Shown here piece by piece: positions 38,884 to 50,500 of a stretch of 64,000 nucleotides of DNA. Position 1 is the first letter of the stretch. Every line of letters starts with the position of its first letter. Source of the stretch: Tetrahymena elliotti 4EA. Its lineage: Eukaryota > Ciliophora > Oligohymenophorea > Hymenostomatida > Tetrahymenidae. The DNA is taken from positions 34,512 to 98,511 of the forward strand of contig JH720402.1 of NCBI GenBank assembly GCA_000231825.2. Direction: 5' to 3'. The notes under the pieces are model-generated. The model searched no databases. It saw nothing but the letters and a program-made list of their open reading frames with translations, and had not been told where the DNA came from. The position numbers and the translations under genes were made by a program.

Positions 38884-41800
38884 ATGGCTTTGTTTTTTAG
38901 GATTGAAGATATTTTACCATAAGAGATAGAAGATGTATTTAAAATATTATCTCACAATAGCATTACTTATTTCCTTTTCTCTTATTATCTTTCTAATTAT
39001 AGGCCAAAAATTTTAAGGGTTGGCTGAAGAAGAAATCTCCTAATTTTTTAGGAGGATGGTAAAAGAGGTAATTTTAACATAATTCTATTATTACAGTGCA
39101 AATGATAAATATAGATTTAAAGTTTGTTTAAGTAAGTTTTAAAAGTTAATTCATTAATGATAAATAGGTTCTTTGTAATAGCTGCAAATGGAGAGAAGAG
39201 CTATTCCCTCGCATATTTTGAAAACGAGGTAAAAGGAGTTATTAAATGATTGAAGTTGATCATATTATTAATGGTTGTTAAAGAATATTAAGATGGAAAT
39301 AAGTCTGACTTTTTCAAGCAAATACCATAAAGTTGAATTAGAAACCAAAACAATACAATTAAAGCTTGATATTTCAATAAGTTTAGTGTTGAATAATATT
39401 TATTATAATAATAGAAAGATCCAAAACCAAAGGGACATATTGATATTTCAAAGATATAGGATATTCATTATGATGGTGATCGTATATTTAGCGTAATCTA
39501 TCCAGAGAGAAATTTTGATTTAAAGCCAAAAACAGCTTAGTTGAGAGCATAATGGTCAAGAAATTTAATGATTATAAAAAAATGGTTACAGAAAAAATAT
39601 CCAAACATGTAAAAGCCCCTGGAACCACTTACAAATAGCTCTAGAAGTAGTATTACTTCACCAAGAAAAAGTTGGAAAACCTTTTCTGAGAGATCTTTAT
39701 CTTCAATATGCATATAAAAAGACAGTAAAAACCATAAATTTATTATTTTATTTATCATAACAAAAATTTTGCAAAAAATTCTACAAAATAGATAAAGAAA
39801 AGACTTAGATTACTTGTTTAGTGATAAATAAATAAGCATTAATAATAGTGTAAATACTTTCAAGTCTAATTACAAAAATAAGCAAATTACAATAAAAAGT
39901 TTGACATAAAACTTTTAAAAATAAATATTGATAATTTAGCCACTTATTTTTGAGAATGCATTTGGAAGATAAAATTAGATCATAATTTCGGTTCAACAGT
40001 TGAATGGATTTGAAATTAAACCTAATACTAAAATTATATTTATGATTGATTGAATTATTAATCAAGTTTAACCTTCTAATTACTTTTCTTATAAAAATTT
40101 ATAGAAGTATCAAATCTTGATTCGAATAACTCTGGATCAGAATCTAAGAGTCCTGATTCAGCTAGGATGGGAAGTAAATCTAATTTAGATTTAGAAATAG
40201 ACAACGGCTATTTGATTTAGAAATGCGGTTTAATGGATCATATTAATCCAGAAACTCCTAAATTCCAAAATAGAATACTTTGTGGTTTTTTACACAAGCG
40301 TTCTAAAGGTAAAGTGAAATATTTCATGAAGAGGTGGTTCATCTTGATTTCTGCTAAACCACTTAGTCCTGATTACTTCGATGAAGAAATTCTATAAGAA
40401 ACGGACTTGTAATTTATTCTTTCTTTCTTTCCTTCAAAAAAAGTATTGTTCATCATAAAATATTTTATCAATTTTTTTACAAATAATTGATCGTGTTTTG
40501 CTGAATCTTCATAAACTCTAGATATTAGTAATTGTTGAATAAAAGAAACAATCTTGTTAATGATTTTAATTGGGGTTTATAAAAATACTTTCTATAAATA
40601 AAACAAATAATTTCTCAACTGATCAATAAATATTTAATAGGAAATATAAAAATTTCATTGAAAAAATTATCTATTATAGTTTAAATTTATTTTGAGAATT
40701 AATATAGCCAATTTTTATTTCATACTTTTAATAATTTCTAATAGGCCTCCATGGATGGAGTTGGATACTTTATATCAATTTAGAATTGAAAGTAAGGAAA
40801 ATATAGGAAAGCCTAAGAAAGGCTTAAAAATGGATTAATGTATTGAAATTTTTGATAAAGATATGAGTAAATCATCAGAAAAAGGATTTAGTTTCTCAAT
40901 TAATATGGGCGAAAGATTATATCATTTAATGGCTGAAACTGAAATAGAAAGAAGGTCATGGGTGTCTAAATTAAAAACATCAATTAAGACTATCAAAGAA
41001 CTTAATAAGGGAAATGTAATTCTATTTTGAATAAATTAAGAAAAATTTAATTTTTATGATTAAAAATTTATTATACTTTTTTGATAACTTGGGTTTATTC
41101 GAATTTAATTATTTACCATATAACTATTGAAAAATCAATTAATTATTTAAACAGATTAAATCTAAAAATATCAGTACTTGTTATTAGATTTGCTTAATTT
41201 AAATCATATTAAATTTTATTTAAATCTTAAAATAATATTTAAATAGCTTAAGATCAAAAAAAATATTGATGGTATATTAAAAGAGTATGATAAGCATACA
41301 AGTTTTATTGAAAGAAGAAAGACTTTAAGAGAAAAAATTGATGCAGATATTCTCAAATTCAAATCATAAGCTCTTGGTAAAGAATTAACTCAAGATGAAA
41401 AGTAAAAAATTTTAATCACTATATTGAATGAAACAATATTTTTAATTCAAACTCATTTTTGAATTAATTTAATCATAATATCTAAAATAAATTATTTTTA
41501 ATAAACTGGGGGTTTTAAGAGATTAATGAATAGATTTTAAAAATAGATATTAAATAAAAATTTGTTAAATGTATTCATTTAACAATAAAAAAATTTTATT
41601 CCTCCCCATTAAGAAAAATAGCTATTATATAATTTAGTTAATTTAATAATATTAGAATAGAAGATATTGACGTTTTCCTAAACTTTCTATAAATGCTAGC
41701 TACAGAGATGCTTGATGTAAAAAAATTATTTAGCTAGTTGATAATTAATTAAATATATATTTTTTACTAAATAGGTAATGAATGCTTGTTTGGCTAAGTA

Positions 41801-44632
41801 ACCTAAAAGAGAAGATTTGATTAAAGAATATACTGATTACTTACATGAGTTTATTTGCAATATTTTGAAAGAATTTTGGGAAGAACAATTCTCTAAGTTT
41901 GATGTAATTTTTAGTATTTATTATTATATTTGAAGTCAAAATTAAATGTAATTAGGGAGTTACTTTGTTAAAAATGTCAACTTGGATTAATAAATATCAA
42001 GAAGATCTCAAAAAATTTATTAATGATGATAGAATAGAACATGGCCTGAACACTTTATTAAGGATTCACACTAATAGAAGTATAGAAGCAGCAGAAAGTA
42101 TAATTGATGGGATTCTTGAATACGAAAGAAAAAATACTCTTTAAGATGAATTAGATAAAGCTTTAAAAGATAAAGAAATTCTCACTAGTAGCACTTATGT
42201 AGATTTATTTAAAATTATTAATGAAGGAGTTGACTTTAGCTATGCTATTTGTTAATGCTAAGAATTAGTAAAATAATTTGGATAATATGGATCTCATTTG
42301 ATCCATTATTACTTATAAGGAGTTCAAAATATGATAGATGAGATGGATTTTTCCATAAATTAATTGATTTGTATTTGCAACAACACCCTCAATTTTAATG
42401 ATAGTAGCAATAAATACTACAATAGGTAAATACTTCTAATTTAAAATTAAGTTAAATGTATTTTTTATGAACTATTAGACTAGTTTCTATAAAAGGAATT
42501 AAAGAAGAAGAAATAGAAAAAACATACAATAAAAGTTTAATTGCAAAATCATTTATAAACTTATCAAATAATGCTTATAATAAGGTAGAAAATTACATTC
42601 TTGATGAATTGCCAACATATTTTAGCAAAAAATCTTTTCTTGACATCAAGTTAGGAGATATTTTATAATAATTTGTTGAAAGTAAAATTAAATAAATTAA
42701 AATATTCCATGATCGCTTTCAGCGTAAAGCTTGGAAATAAATTTTGGATCAACTTGTCCTTTATTATTTCTAATGCATGATTTTGAGTTGTCCTAAGGCT
42801 AAAAAGGAACAAGTATTCTAATTTCTTTTTAGGAAAAAGGGTTTATTATTTAATATATTTTTATAGATAGATGAATTTGTTGAGAAGTTAGAAGATGACT
42901 AAAAACTTCTAGAAGATGAATTTAGCTCATTTTTGAATGATTCAAGTCTAAAAACAAGCATAAAACCCTTTTAAGAAATGATAGATTTTATCACAGAAGA
43001 TTCAGAAATAAAAATATAAAAAAATTGTAGAAACTTGAGAGTTTGTTTTGGTCCAGCATTTACTTTTAAAACAGTTGTAAGAAATCTTACTTTTATTATT
43101 TAAATTATTCATTAAAAATAATTTCAAATCAGAAAACTATTTTAGAGCTCAGAAAAGATTTAGACAAAGAAACAAGAAATGACATGATTCATTTTTGCTA
43201 AGATGTAAAGAATACAATTAAAAATTAATCAAATATAAAACATTTTTTATTTCAAATTAGACCCTTCAATTATATAATAAAGAGCATGCTTAAGAAGTAG
43301 AAGAATAAGAAATTGATATGCGTATTAATGTTTTGGGAGTAGAATAATAAATGTAAAGAGATTCTCTGGAGATAGACACAGGTGACTCTATGGATGGAGT
43401 AGAGATGAAAAAGCGTAAAACAATATCCCTAAGTGCAACCTTGAATGATGTAAAAGCTAACATATAATAGTTTAATTTAATTCATTTTATTAAAATTAAA
43501 AGGATGAAAATACTCAAGATTAGATAAATCCAGATATCATACCGAGAAAAGATGTAATATAAATTAGTTTTATTATGAATTAATAATTGTGAACTTTTAC
43601 TTTTTGAAGAGTTACATGAGCAGAAGAAGCACTTTAGAAGATTAAAAACCAAGAGAATTTATTGAAGAAGGATATCTTTTGAAAAAAAGTTAAAATAACA
43701 AGTAATTTTTTTAATATTTTCTTTACTTATTAATCTAATTATTAAAATTTCTTAAATTTTCTAGCTTCTATGAAAAGAGATACTTTAGAATAAGAAATGG
43801 ATATCTCTTTTGGTATTTAACAGAGAGAGCTCAAGAAGCATAAAATAAAATTGAACTTGCCACTATTGAAGACATTAAAGAAAAAGAAGAAAGTTGTTCA
43901 TTCCAGCTTGTATATTTTTTCAAATAAGAAATTCATATAAAAATATTTGTAATATTCATTTTAGAATCTAGAAGATAAAAAATCTGGAAAAAAAGGCAAA
44001 TCGTATAAATTAAAAGCTGAAAATCTAGAAGAAATGAATTTATGGGTTAAAACTTTAAGGAGAGAATTAAGTAAAATTCACAATTATAATATAGAAGAAG
44101 AGCTTAAATTTGAGGCATAAGTAATTTATTTAGATTTATTCAATTAGGACTACATTTTTTAAAGAATTGATGCTTCAATATTTAAGAAAATAAATATCAA
44201 TTTTTAACTTAAGCATATTAACAATTGTATTACTTTAATCCAACCACAAAAATTAAAGTTTTTGCAAATTATTTTAAATTTAAAAAGAAAACTGGTCAAG
44301 GAAAGGCTCCACTTTTTAAAGATTATGATGCAATAAGAAGAGCTAAGAGAGTTAAATAAAAATTAGAGGAAAAGAAGAAAAAATAAGAAGAAAAAGAAAA
44401 GTAACGTAAAGAAGAATAATTAAGGGCACAAAGTTAATTAAATAGAGACTCTAAAAATAGAATCAGTTTAGTAAAATAAAATAATTAGCATGATTATCCT
44501 ACTCCAAACAAGAATAATAGAGCCCTTGAACTTGCAGAGAGTCCTAAATTTAAAAGTCATGGATAAATCAGAATGGCTCCATCATGTGGATGCTGGACTA
44601 AATTCCTGTCATTCTTTGGAGTTAAAAATTGA
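38884..44632 (+). CDS. Triple PH-domain protein with Sec6-like helical middle
   Basis: About 20 exons and 1167 residues: 38884-38934, 39003-39067, 39168-39228, 39284-39331 (doubtful), 39415-39724, 40105-40408, 40745-41015, 41247-41401, 41656-41716, 41775-41903, 41956-42425, 42479-42812, 42867-43076, 43148-43204, 43261-43449, 43503-43553, 43610-43701, 43765-43909, 43965-44120 and 44288-44632. PH1 is near the N-terminus (NFKGWLKKKSPNFLGGWQKR, RFFVIAANGEK, then QLRAQWSRNLMIIKKWLQKK as the C-terminal helix with its Trp). PH2 follows (GFLHKRSKGKVKYFMKRWFI, RRSWVSKLKTSIKTIKEL). The middle 600 residues are helical, with a block (RKAWKQILDQLVLYYFQCMI, DEFVEKLEDDQKLLEDEF) resembling exocyst Sec6/TNFAIP2 C-terminal bundles. 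PH3 is split over three exons (EEGYLLKKSQ, FYEKRYFRIRNGYLFWY, MNLWVKTLRRELSK). The end is a Lys/Glu/Gln coil and a Cys-rich tip (SCGCWTKF). A role tethering vesicles to phosphoinositide membranes is inference. Confidence 0.82.
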
Positions 44633-44720
44633 AACCTTAATTAAAAACAATAATGCAACAAATAGATTTATAAATATTTATTTCAGTATAATTAATCAAT
44701 CATAACTCTTTAATTTAATT

Positions 44721-44742
44721 ATATATATATATATATATATAT
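44721..44742. repeat. (AT)11 microsatellite
   Basis: Eleven AT units, 89 nt after the stop codon of the PH-domain gene. Confidence 0.95.
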
Positions 44743-44746
44743 GTAT

Positions 44747-44776
44747 AGTACCCTAGGGTACTGCCTTAATAAAGGC
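44747..44776. promoter_or_regulatory. Two abutting inverted repeats downstream of the PH gene
   Basis: A perfect 16-nt palindrome centred on CCCTAGGG, followed immediately by a 5-bp stem with a 4-nt loop (GCCTT AATA AAGGC). It contrasts in GC with the surroundings. It sits 115 nt past the PH gene's TGA, so it could act in 3'-end formation, or as a protein site; either is inference. Confidence 0.45.
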
Positions 44777-45542
44777 TACATACAAATAGAATACATATTT
44801 ATTTTAAGATTTAAATTCAAATAATTTATTTTAATAAAATAAATATAAAATACAATTCTAAGGTGTATTCTTTTTAGGAGCATTTTAACCAATTTTTTTG
44901 TTATTTATTTATAATAATTTATTCTATATTTATTTATCTGTTATTTTATTTTATGATTTGTTTAGCTTATTTTCAAAAAAAATGAATTATAAACAATTGA
45001 AAAATGAAAATTCATAAATCATTAATATTATTATCTGTGGCTCGTATTAGTAAATTAATTTAAATTTAATGTTTTTAATATGAATTTCAAAGAAGATACA
45101 AAAATCAAAAAAAATGAATATAATTTTGAAAATAACAAATATTAAGATAATATTTATAAAAAAAATTCTTTTACTATGAAATTAATTATTTGCGCTCAAA
45201 ATTTGAAAAAAGATTAAATATCTAAAAAAATTCGTTCAAATCTGATAAAAAATTATGATAAAATAAATGAAGCAATAGCAAAAGCAAAATGAAAGCAAAA
45301 ACATTACAAATATATATTTTTATTATTTTGAAATAAAAATCCTGAGAAATTGAATACCAATAGCTAAATAAATTCTATTTGATCAGGGTTAATTTTTAGC
45401 TTTATCTTTATAAGATTAGATCAACTAACTGCTAGAAAGAGTTATCATTTTGATTAATGAGATAACATTTTTATTTTTAATTTCTTCTCTTTTTAATAGA
45501 CTTGAATAGCTGAAACTATCATGATGAATGTATTAAATACAA

Positions 45543-45860
45543 TCAGCTAAAACCATTGATGAATTTTTAGCTTTCTTCAGCTTATTAATAATTATCATAT
45601 TTATAGCATTAATCTAGTGATAAGACTTTTAGGTTAACATCTTTACATTTAATATAAATAGATTATTAGTTCTAGCCATTAACACTTATTTGCAAGCCTT
45701 ATTCCTTCTCTAATACAAATTCACATTTATAATTGTTAACTTATGATAATTTGTATGCAAGAAAAATAAAGCCTCCTAATTCAGCAGCTAATTCAACTAG
45801 TGCACTTCCAAGACCAGTATTCTATCCAATTTAGCTCAACAAATTTTCAAGTGAACTCAT
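45543..45860 (-). CDS. Unrecognised small protein, 105 residues
   Basis: Minus strand, ATG at 45860, TGA at 45545-45543, no intron needed. The start is in good ciliate context (AAAAAAAATGAG) and an in-frame TGA lies just upstream, which fixes the N-terminus unless an exon is missed. A short Ser/Gln N-terminus is followed by a hydrophobic-amphipathic stretch (GSALVELAAELGGFIFLAYK, residues 18-37), then a beta-like polar region with three cysteines (YKCEFVLEKE, IYIKCKDVNLKVL, DQCYKYDNY). No family recognised. Composition is clearly coding (GC-richer than both flanks). Confidence 0.65.
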
Positions 45861-45904
45861 TTTTTTTGATCAAGTTATTCTTTTTTAATTAATTATAATT
45901 TTTA

Positions 45905-46105
45905 TCATATAATAAGCATACTTAAAGCTTAAGCAAAACAATTAATTCTCTTTTTTATTTTGATGTTAAAAAATTTTTAATTTTAGGCTAGAAGAAGCTT
46001 ATTTTTTCCTCTGGCCTAAATATAGCCCCCCATTGTAAATTTTCTAATTAAATTTGATTTTGTTGGGTTACTTACATATTTCTTCTCCTGTAGTTAATTA
46101 TTCAT
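45905..46105 (-). pseudogene. Possible orphan 5' end of a duplicated gene, 66 codons
   Basis: The minus-strand ATG at 46105 (MNNQLQEKKY, then a GTAAGT donor-like site) lies at the same distance from its upstream sequence as the ATG of the large gene at 51532 (MNYQEQQSDL). The upstream sequences of the two are visibly homologous. The downstream frame here shows no similarity to the big protein and looks weakly coding. It is best read as a leftover promoter plus first codons. Confidence 0.3.
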
Positions 46106-46156
46106 TTATGCATTTTTTCACTATTTTTTTATCTGCCTTTTTATTTTTAATTAATA

Positions 46157-46300
46157 TGTATCTTTTATTTTAATTTAGGGTATTAGTGATAAAAAACTTT
46201 GAAAAAACAAAAATATCTTATTTAAATATTTATTAGTCAAAATAAATTGCAAAGAAAACAAAGTTAAATTTTATTAAGATTTTCCTGCCTTTCATATTTA
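46157..46300. repeat. Copy A of a duplicated upstream region
   Basis: About 145 bp starting TGTATCTTTTATTTTAATTT aligns with 51585-51724 with scattered substitutions and a few short gaps; 20 consecutive bases are identical at one end and blocks such as AAAATAAATT are shared further in. Confidence 0.7.
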
Positions 46301-47014
46301 TATTGTTTTGATTTCCAAAAGTAGTTTTCCCAATTCATTAAATTTCTATTTGCAGTTCGATTTTACTTACAAATAAAATATATAAATTCAAGTGAATTCA
46401 TATGTGCTTTAATTACTCAATATTTTTATTTCTCAAATTAATGTATGAATATGAAAGTAAATTGAAATAAACTTTTGTGATCTTAATAAATATTTATATT
46501 CAATATTTTACTTATGAAAGAATTATTATTGTTATTAATATAACTTTTAGAGGAAGTGCTATTGATTAAAGTACGAATAAATAGCTATAGGAATTAATAA
46601 ACTAAATTAGATATTTTCATGTTTTAATATATCTTAAAATACTTGACCAATTTATTCTATCTAAAATAGTTACTATTTATGTAAACCATTAACTAGTGTT
46701 AGTTGAAGTATTTTTTGTTTAAAGGTAACTAAAAAATAATAAAATAAAATGTTTTAGTTTTTTGTATTTTTTCAAAAATATTTAGAAATAAAAAATTAAG
46801 TAGGATTTACTTAGAGATTGTATGTATTTAAATAAAAAAACTGTAATTTAATTTTTCGAAGAAGATATCTAATTTGTTTAACAAACATTTAAAACTAAAT
46901 TTAGAAATTTTTTCATTCATTTACATGCAAATTGTAAATTTAAAAGTAAAATAAATGCATAATTTAATTTTAAAAAAAACTGGAGTAAAAAAATAGTTGT
47001 GATGATTTTCAAAA

Positions 47015-47105
47015 AAATTTATATTTTTTACTACAAAACATTGAAAAAAATTATTTAATTGATGCTAATTTTTCTTTATGAACTCAAATTTACAAAAAAA
47101 AATAA
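47015..47105. repeat. 91-bp left flank of the gap, identical to the right flank
   Basis: These 91 bases are repeated exactly at 47206-47296 on the other side of the N run. This is what two overlapping contig ends look like when a scaffolder fails to merge them. Confidence 0.95.
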
Positions 47106-47205
47106 NNNNNNNNNNNNNNNNNNNNNNNNNNNNNNNNNNNNNNNNNNNNNNNNNNNNNNNNNNNNNNNNNNNNNNNNNNNNNNNNNNNNNNNNNNNNNNN
47201 NNNNN
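47106..47205. other. Assembly gap, 100 N
   Basis: Exactly 100 N, a conventional placeholder length. The identical flanks suggest the true gap is negative (contigs overlap by 91 bp). Confidence 0.95.
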
Positions 47206-47296
47206 AAATTTATATTTTTTACTACAAAACATTGAAAAAAATTATTTAATTGATGCTAATTTTTCTTTATGAACTCAAATTTACAAAAAAAAATAA
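47206..47296. repeat. 91-bp right flank of the gap
   Basis: Exact copy of 47015-47105. Confidence 0.95.
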
Positions 47297-47539
47297 AAAT
47301 ATTTTATTTCTACTGAAGTAAAATAATAAAAAATATTTTTTTGAGCAATTAAAAACTAAGATTGACCCGTCATGCTATCATTTCAATGATGGAATAAATT
47401 ACTATCAATCTTTGATGAAGATTTAATTAAAAACAAACATACAAACATAAAAAAAAGGTTTGTAAAAATATTTATTTAGTATAATCGATCTTAATTCTTT
47501 TACTTACTAATTAGCTTTGTAAAATAGTTGATGGCTAAG

Positions 47540-50500
47540 TCAAATTAAATTTAGTTTTTTAAGTAATTGATCATTGTATTGATATAAGTTATCTTAATTT
47601 AAGTCTATGATACTCTTTGCTATTGTTTTTACTTATGGAAATCTTTTTAATAATTTGTCATAGAACTCCTAATAATAAGGCTCCTTTTTTATACTGATTT
47701 AGTAAATTTAAGGTTAATTTAACATGTCTACTATGGATTTGATGATTTTAGACAAATTTTACAAAACAAATTATTAGTTAAAATCCAATAAAAATTCACA
47801 AATTTAAATAAACCTTTACATTTCTTTAATATCATCTTAAAGTGGAATAATTGAAAAAAGTTTATTAAAAGGAATCATATCTTCTTCAGAGCATTTGGTA
47901 GGTTACTTATTTTATAATAATTTAACTGCCATTATACAATATGTTATATAGATATTCTCAATAGTTCCAAGCTCAGATCCTTACAAAATCTTTTAAGAAT
48001 TGGCGACATATTTGACAACATTAAATAACTATTAAAATTCATCACTTTCAACAGAATCATAGCAATGTCTTGTCACCTTACTTAAATAAAAAAGGCAATT
48101 TCTTTGAATTAGTAAATCTTCCATTAAGATATCAGTTAATATAATTGAATTAACTTGTGAATGAATAATATCATACACACATTTATTATATTTTACAATC
48201 CAGCCTAAACAACCTATTGTTTCACCTATAACACTCATATCCAGCCCTTCTAAATCTTTTAAATTATACTTATTTATTTTTTTAAGTTAACCTTGATTTT
48301 TTTCAATGGATTATGATTTACTGCTCTCTTTTTCATTTGAACTATTACTATTTTATTCATTTAAAGCTCTAATACCTTTTTACTCAGTTTTTTCATCCTC
48401 TGACTCCTCTTCAAAATTTATCTTGTCCTCTTTCTGATTTGTTTTCTCTTTTATATTGTCATTCATTTATTCTTCCTCCTCATTTATTGACTCTTCTTCC
48501 TCCTCAATTATCTCTTCTTTCTCCTCAATTATCTCTTCTTCATCTATCAACTCCTATTCCTAATTTTTTAACTCTTCTACAAGCTCCTCATTTTACTCTT
48601 CTTCTTTTTCTTCTTAAGAAACAGATTATTCATCTTAAGAACTATTTCCATGATAATACATCAACATATAAATATCAAATGAATTAATTGGTACACCACT
48701 AACTTAACTATCATTATCATTATCTTTAAAATTTTTATTTTCATATTAATTCAGTTAGTCAAAAGCTTTAAATCTGAACAAATGCCATACTCTAATGAAA
48801 TTGCCTTCAATTTAACTAGGATTTGCCTTAAAAAGACAACAAAGACAAGAAAAATACCTTTATATTAATGATGGAGACTGAATATCAATAGTTTATCTGA
48901 TATGAAATTCAATAGCTTTGAATATTTATTTGAAAAATGTTCTTTTCGTTTCTAAATCAAGTGATTTTAAAGTAAAATAAAGATTTGAAGCATAATTTTC
49001 AAAAGTGTCAGAATATTCTTGCCTTTCAACATTTTTAAATTCATTTAGTAAAATTTAAATTAGAGGAGCATATTCTAATTTAGATTCACTTGATAAAAGA
49101 CTTCCTTAATCATTATCATTGCTTTTATCTAAGTATAAATGAGGTAATTATTTCTCAAAGTATTTTTAGACACAAACAAGCATTTATGAAATAAGTTGAA
49201 AACTAAGTCCATAGAAATCATCATCTTCTTTTTTATTTTCTAAAATGTTCTGTATTATTCGAACAATTTCAAATTTTTTATGCTCCATCACAATAGTAGG
49301 GCACAGCTCAATAAATTATTCCAGTTGAAAAATGGCAATTTATTTTAGATAAGCTTATTTTTTGTTTGGCTATATAGTATAAACTTCTTCTAATTCTTCT
49401 TCTTCTTCTAGTTCGTTGTTAGATTCTTCATTATTACTTTCACTATCATCATTAAGATGGTCTTCGGACTCTTCCTAGTTTTTTTTTCTATATTAGGTTT
49501 TTACATCTGTAAAAAGTTGACAATCAGCAATAAGAGTATCATAAAACTTTAAAAATATTTCATCAAATAGTTTTTAATCATTCAATAGCTTGATTTGAAG
49601 ACGTTAAAATAGTGAATACAATTATGATCTTGATTTGGGTGATTAACTGAAGGTTCCTTAAGAAAATTAATTTGCATATTCCCTAAGTACAGCTTTAACT
49701 TTAGAGATTAATTCATCATTTTTAAGATTTTTGGATTAGTTATACATATTAGCTAAACTAAATAAACACTTGTTGAGATTAATCTGATAAAGAAAATTTT
49801 TAATAGGCTCTGATTCTTCCATTCCTCCTTAAACAAAATCTTTTTATTAAACTTCAGTTAAATTCTCATATGAAGAGAATGCATTAATTGAGTTTTAAAG
49901 TTAATTTTAGATGTAGAATTCAACATTATTTAAAGATAAGATGGTATTAATTAAATTTACAATAGAAGATTTGAATACTTATTTATATGAGTTAAATAAA
50001 CTAGATGAAAATTATTTTAAACACATTTGAAATAGCCTTGGAATATACTTATATAACTGAAAAGTTCTAGTTTCATCAAATCTTAAAAATAGTTAGTTAA
50101 ATAGACGGATGATATTTAATTTTAAATTCATTGATATATCAGTTTTCTTTTCAAATATGTCTATTAGTTGATCCATAAAAAATTAGTATAAGTTAGATAA
50201 AGTGCTCATACCATATTATATAATTCTAGTTAAAATTTATATAGAGTGGTAAATTATTTGCAAATTTTTAATGTGAAATTAGATAAATTAAAAAAAATTT
50301 TGACTTATTAAGCAAAAATATTCAGTATTGAAATTAAAGTAAAAATAAATTAAGTTATAAGCTCCTTAAATTTTTCTAATTTATTATTTAGTAAAATCAA
50401 TCTAATTGATATCATTCTAATTTTAGACTCCTTCTCCTACTTCAATTACATTTCTTAGCATTTTATTGAAAACTTAATTGTTTATAAAAGCTTTTTTTTA

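Larger units (their letters stand above)
44633..45542. other. Intergenic with (AT)n run and two adjacent palindromes
   Basis: An (AT)11 microsatellite lies at 44721-44742. Directly after it is a perfect 16-nt palindrome at 44747-44762 (AGTACCCTAGGGTACT) and a second stem GCCTT-AATA-AAGGC at 44763-44776. The rest is AT-rich without a gene. Confidence 0.6.
45861..47539. other. Intergenic with a duplicated upstream region and an assembly gap
   Basis: Contains a 66-codon frame at 46105-45905 (minus), a segment resembling the upstream region of the karyopherin-like gene, and a 100-N gap with identical flanks; all are listed separately. Otherwise AT-rich and featureless. Confidence 0.6.

Noticed and set aside
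44490..44705. Plus-strand ORF overlapping the end of the PH gene
   Set aside because: Wrong frame of the last exon; the exon's own frame ends cleanly at TGA 44630-44632.
47078..47272. ORF running across the N gap
   Set aside because: Contains the 100-N placeholder and duplicated flank; no biological meaning.
48439..48687. Plus-strand Leu/Pro/Ser-rich open frame
   Set aside because: It is the antisense of the Glu-rich segment of the minus-strand karyopherin-like gene; repeat-driven composition makes it open.
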